NCBI GenBank assembly: GCA_002286715.1
Contig: NSJX01000130.1
Span: 1-32,876 of the forward strand
DNA: 32,876 nucleotides
Source: Dentipellis sp. KUC8613
Lineage: Eukaryota; Basidiomycota; Agaricomycetes; Russulales; Hericiaceae
Direction of reading: 5' to 3'
Shown: piece after piece, positions 30,683 through 32,876 of the stretch
Layout: each line of letters begins with the position of its first letter
Position numbering within the stretch: the first letter of the stretch is position 1
Program-made: the position numbers and the translations under genes
The notes under the pieces: model-generated
Seen by the model: only the letters and a program-made list of their open reading frames with translations
Told to the model about the DNA's origin: nothing
The model's database searches: none

Positions 30683-30773
30683 GATTCGTAGAAGGAAGAG
30701 AGAGGGAAGAATGAAAAGGAGAGAATGTAAAAGGGAAGGGCCGGCCTTGCCAATTTTCAGCATCGAGGGCGGG

Positions 30774-30781
30774 CTTTTATA
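30774..30781 (-). promoter_or_regulatory. TATA box of the aspartic protease gene
   Basis: TATAAAAG on the minus strand, about 92 bp before the ATG at 30682, a typical spacing for a short 5' UTR. Confidence 0.65.
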
Positions 30782-31700
30782 GCTGTAGAGTTGGGCTCCG
30801 AACCTCTGCCTCGCCCATTCTTGTGCATCCAGTGGTTCGTTTCGAGTCGAGCTTCCTGCTGACGGGTGTAATGGTCAGAAGTACGGACACACCGTCTACT
30901 GTCATCAGACTTGACGAGGAGACGTGGAATATGTGGAGTCGGTTCCGCTGGATGACGGAACCCGGAACAGCATAGTAAAGCATCTTGCGATTTTGGAGGT
31001 GCTTCAACGGTGCTGACCTGTAGAATGAATCACTCAGGCTTTGTTCTTGGCCCTGTCATTCGTCACGACTGCTTACATATATGAAATTTCAACACAGAAA
31101 TGTGTTGGTGGTTTGAAATGATAACGGACGAGAGAAACACCCGGTTTGACGGCGGTTCTTGAGTGGCAGCACAGCTGGACTCGATACAAATTGGTTTTTT
31201 CAGCCTTGAGTCGGCCAGATAGTACCATACCAACTGCACATGCTGTTTAAGTTTCTCAATATGAAGACCACATCATCACCAAGATACTGGTAGACGAGTC
31301 GTTCGCGGCCCCGGTGTGGGTGTGTGAAGCAATGGGCACAATGGCCTGGCTGCGAACACGCTGCTGAGCGCGACCGAATTCTATCAGCTTCGTCCAGTAA
31401 GCTCATGAGAGGAACGAGATCGTACCCAAGAACTGTAGCGATCGGTGGCGTCAGCATTGTTAAGTTCTCAAAGTGCCGGATATTCCGATGGCTTTCGGAG
31501 CAGCGAGCGCCAACCTAGCGTTCATCTTACTTGCCAAGCCTCCTGCAGCTTAAATGCAGCGCGCGAAAACCGTTCACTGCAAAGCCTGGTCGCTTCTCCC
31601 ATTCATTCAACACAGGTGCTGGACGCCTTTTTCCTTCATTCGATTCCATTTCTTCCCTCGTCTTTCAGCCCTTTCACTTAATCAAGTACCAAAAAGCAAA
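30782..31700. other. Divergent promoter region, protease and secreted protein
   Basis: No supported gene. The last 100 bp before 31701 are pyrimidine-rich, as in expressed basidiomycete promoters. A minus-strand open frame at 31200-31457 has no recognised motif. Confidence 0.5.
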
Positions 31701-32723
31701 ATGCTTACCCGTACGCTCGCCGCTGCTGTGACTCTCCTCGCAATTCAGAGTCTTCCGACATTCGCTGGACCTATTCGGTGAGTGAGCACGAGACTTGGCG
31801 GCGCACCTGTTGATTTTTTCCAGGCGTTTTTCCCGTGACAAATCCACATCTGGGATCAAGTGAGTGACCACCGTTCCTACTACGATATCTGTAAATACGT
31901 TACTAATTGGCCGACTGCATCAGCGACTCGGACGCCGGACTGATCGCGCGCTTTGGGCCAGGAGAGCATGCGGCCGGGGCATTCGAAAAACGGTACGTTC
32001 CGTGTAAGCTGCTGTTATGTCAATATCAATGCTGAAAACATCCCAAAGTACTGGTCGAAACTTAGCTGTGGCAGCGGCTGCTCCGGCGCCGCAGTCGGTG
32101 AGACCGCCGGCAGCCGTGCCCGTCAGGCTGTCTTCGTCTCTACCTCTGTCTGCCAGCAAGCCCCCGCAGCCGTCCGCAAGTGCCGCTGCCGTCCCTAAAG
32201 GCGGCGCCAGCGCGTCTCCCTTACCCACACCTGCCAGCGCAGCCGCAGTCCCTAAAGGCAGCCCCTTACCATCATCCGCAGGCACCGCCGTCACCAACGG
32301 CACGACATTCCCCACGGCAGTCCCTGCAGGCGTCTCTATCGCTGTGCCCTCCGATTTCCCTGGGCTCGGACCGGAGAGTGGGTCAGGGCTCCCGCTCGTG
32401 ACGACGCTGTTCAGTACGCCCGCGGTGGCGTTTTCTACAGTTGCTGACAGCGCCGCTGCTCCTGCCGGGCCGTCGGCCTCTGCTGTTGCTCCTGCTCAAT
32501 CGAAGGGGCCGGCGGTGGAGCCTGCGTCTCAAGCCAAGGAGGCCACGGCCACAGCCAAGGCCACTAGCGTACCCGGTAGCCAGTCGTCTGGGTCGGGAAC
32601 GGCGGGGTACGTCTTTTCGCTGCTAGGAAAACATACCCGATCCTGATTGATATACGCAGGGCGGTTCGGCGGCGAAGCATGCGAAGGGTTTCACGCGAGA
32701 GTGTCCTCGACGAATTGGATTAG
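31701..32723 (+). CDS. Secreted Ala/Pro/Ser-rich protein with Kex2-like site
   Basis: Not assigned to a family. Exons: 31701-31777, 31824-31859, 31924-32003, 32066-32606, 32660-32723; 265 aa. The N-terminus (MLTRTLAAAVTLLAIQSLPTFAG) is a clear signal peptide. A short pro-like segment ends in FEKR, a Kex2-type cleavage site. The rest is low-complexity Ala/Pro/Ser/Thr with repeated AAAVPKG units, probably O-glycosylated and cell-wall or extracellular. At the end of exon 3 two donors compete: GTACGT at 31993 leads to an early stop in a Cys-containing frame, while GTAAGC at 32004 keeps the long frame and was chosen. The C-terminus (RRVSRESVLDELD) is charged, with no GPI-like hydrophobic tail. Confidence 0.65.
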
Positions 32724-32876
32724 GATGGGCAACATCGTGTAGCACGTAGGGTAGTTGACAAGATCGCTCTACAGTGACGAGTGTAATGGGCGCGGTAGGG
32801 GGTATGGTTTGACCTCTTGCTCACACCGTGCACAATACACCAGACTCAGTTATATAGAGCTCCGAAGTATGTAGTG
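32724..32876. other. 3' flank of the last gene
   Basis: Nothing recognised; the window ends here. Confidence 0.5.

Overview
The window is nuclear DNA of a filamentous basidiomycete, most likely an Agaricomycete (possibly Polyporales). The reasons are GC-rich exons, many GT-AG introns of about 45-80 bp with CTAAC/CTGAC-like branch points, and the protein set: LovC-like MDR enzymes in tandem, a fungal GH18 chitinase, a polyporopepsin-like aspartic protease, a DUF4336 protein and a C2H2-RING protein. Species cannot be named. Genes were rebuilt by hand by joining exons so that reading phase and family motifs continue, so exon borders are predictions. No tRNA, rRNA, CRISPR or intact autonomous transposon was seen.

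Layout. 1-925 is a GC-rich minisatellite. 1090-1340 holds A-rich, CGTCCT and TTTTCGTCG simple repeats. 1700-2043 looks like a short fold-back element. 2686-8939 carries three tandem, same-strand, six-exon MDR oxidoreductase genes (A, B, C) with identical exon 2-6 lengths and partly duplicated flanks. 9509-11355 is a head-to-head pair: SRP19/Sec65 (minus) and a JTB-like membrane protein (plus) share a 172-bp promoter. 11356-13560 is mostly non-coding, with a TATA box and one doubtful small spliced gene. 13561-14284 (minus) is adenylate kinase 6/Fap7. 15452-17295 (plus) is a secreted GH18 chitinase. 17631-18651 (minus) is SWC5, the BCNT subunit of the SWR1 complex. 18962-21632 (minus) is an 11-exon C2H2-RING protein. 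21633-24183 is gene-poor. 24184-25413 (minus) is a ten-exon DUF4336 protein containing an 11-nt microexon. 25414-29293 holds only coding-like fragments. 29294-30682 (minus) is a secreted A1 aspartic protease, and 31701-32723 (plus) a secreted Ala/Pro/Ser-rich protein.

How the genes relate. SRP19, AK6/Fap7 and SWC5 are housekeeping genes for secretion targeting, ribosome assembly and H2A.Z deposition. The chitinase, aspartic protease and Ala/Pro/Ser-rich protein are predicted secreted and are scattered, with no sign of one pathway. The MDR array is the only true gene cluster. Its family includes trans-acting enoyl reductases of polyketide synthesis, but no polyketide synthase or tailoring enzyme lies in the window, so a metabolic role is open. 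No wholly new system was found. The best leads are the MDR array and its duplicated flanks, exon-by-exon duplication of zinc fingers, the essential microexon, and altered active-site motifs in the chitinase and aspartic protease.
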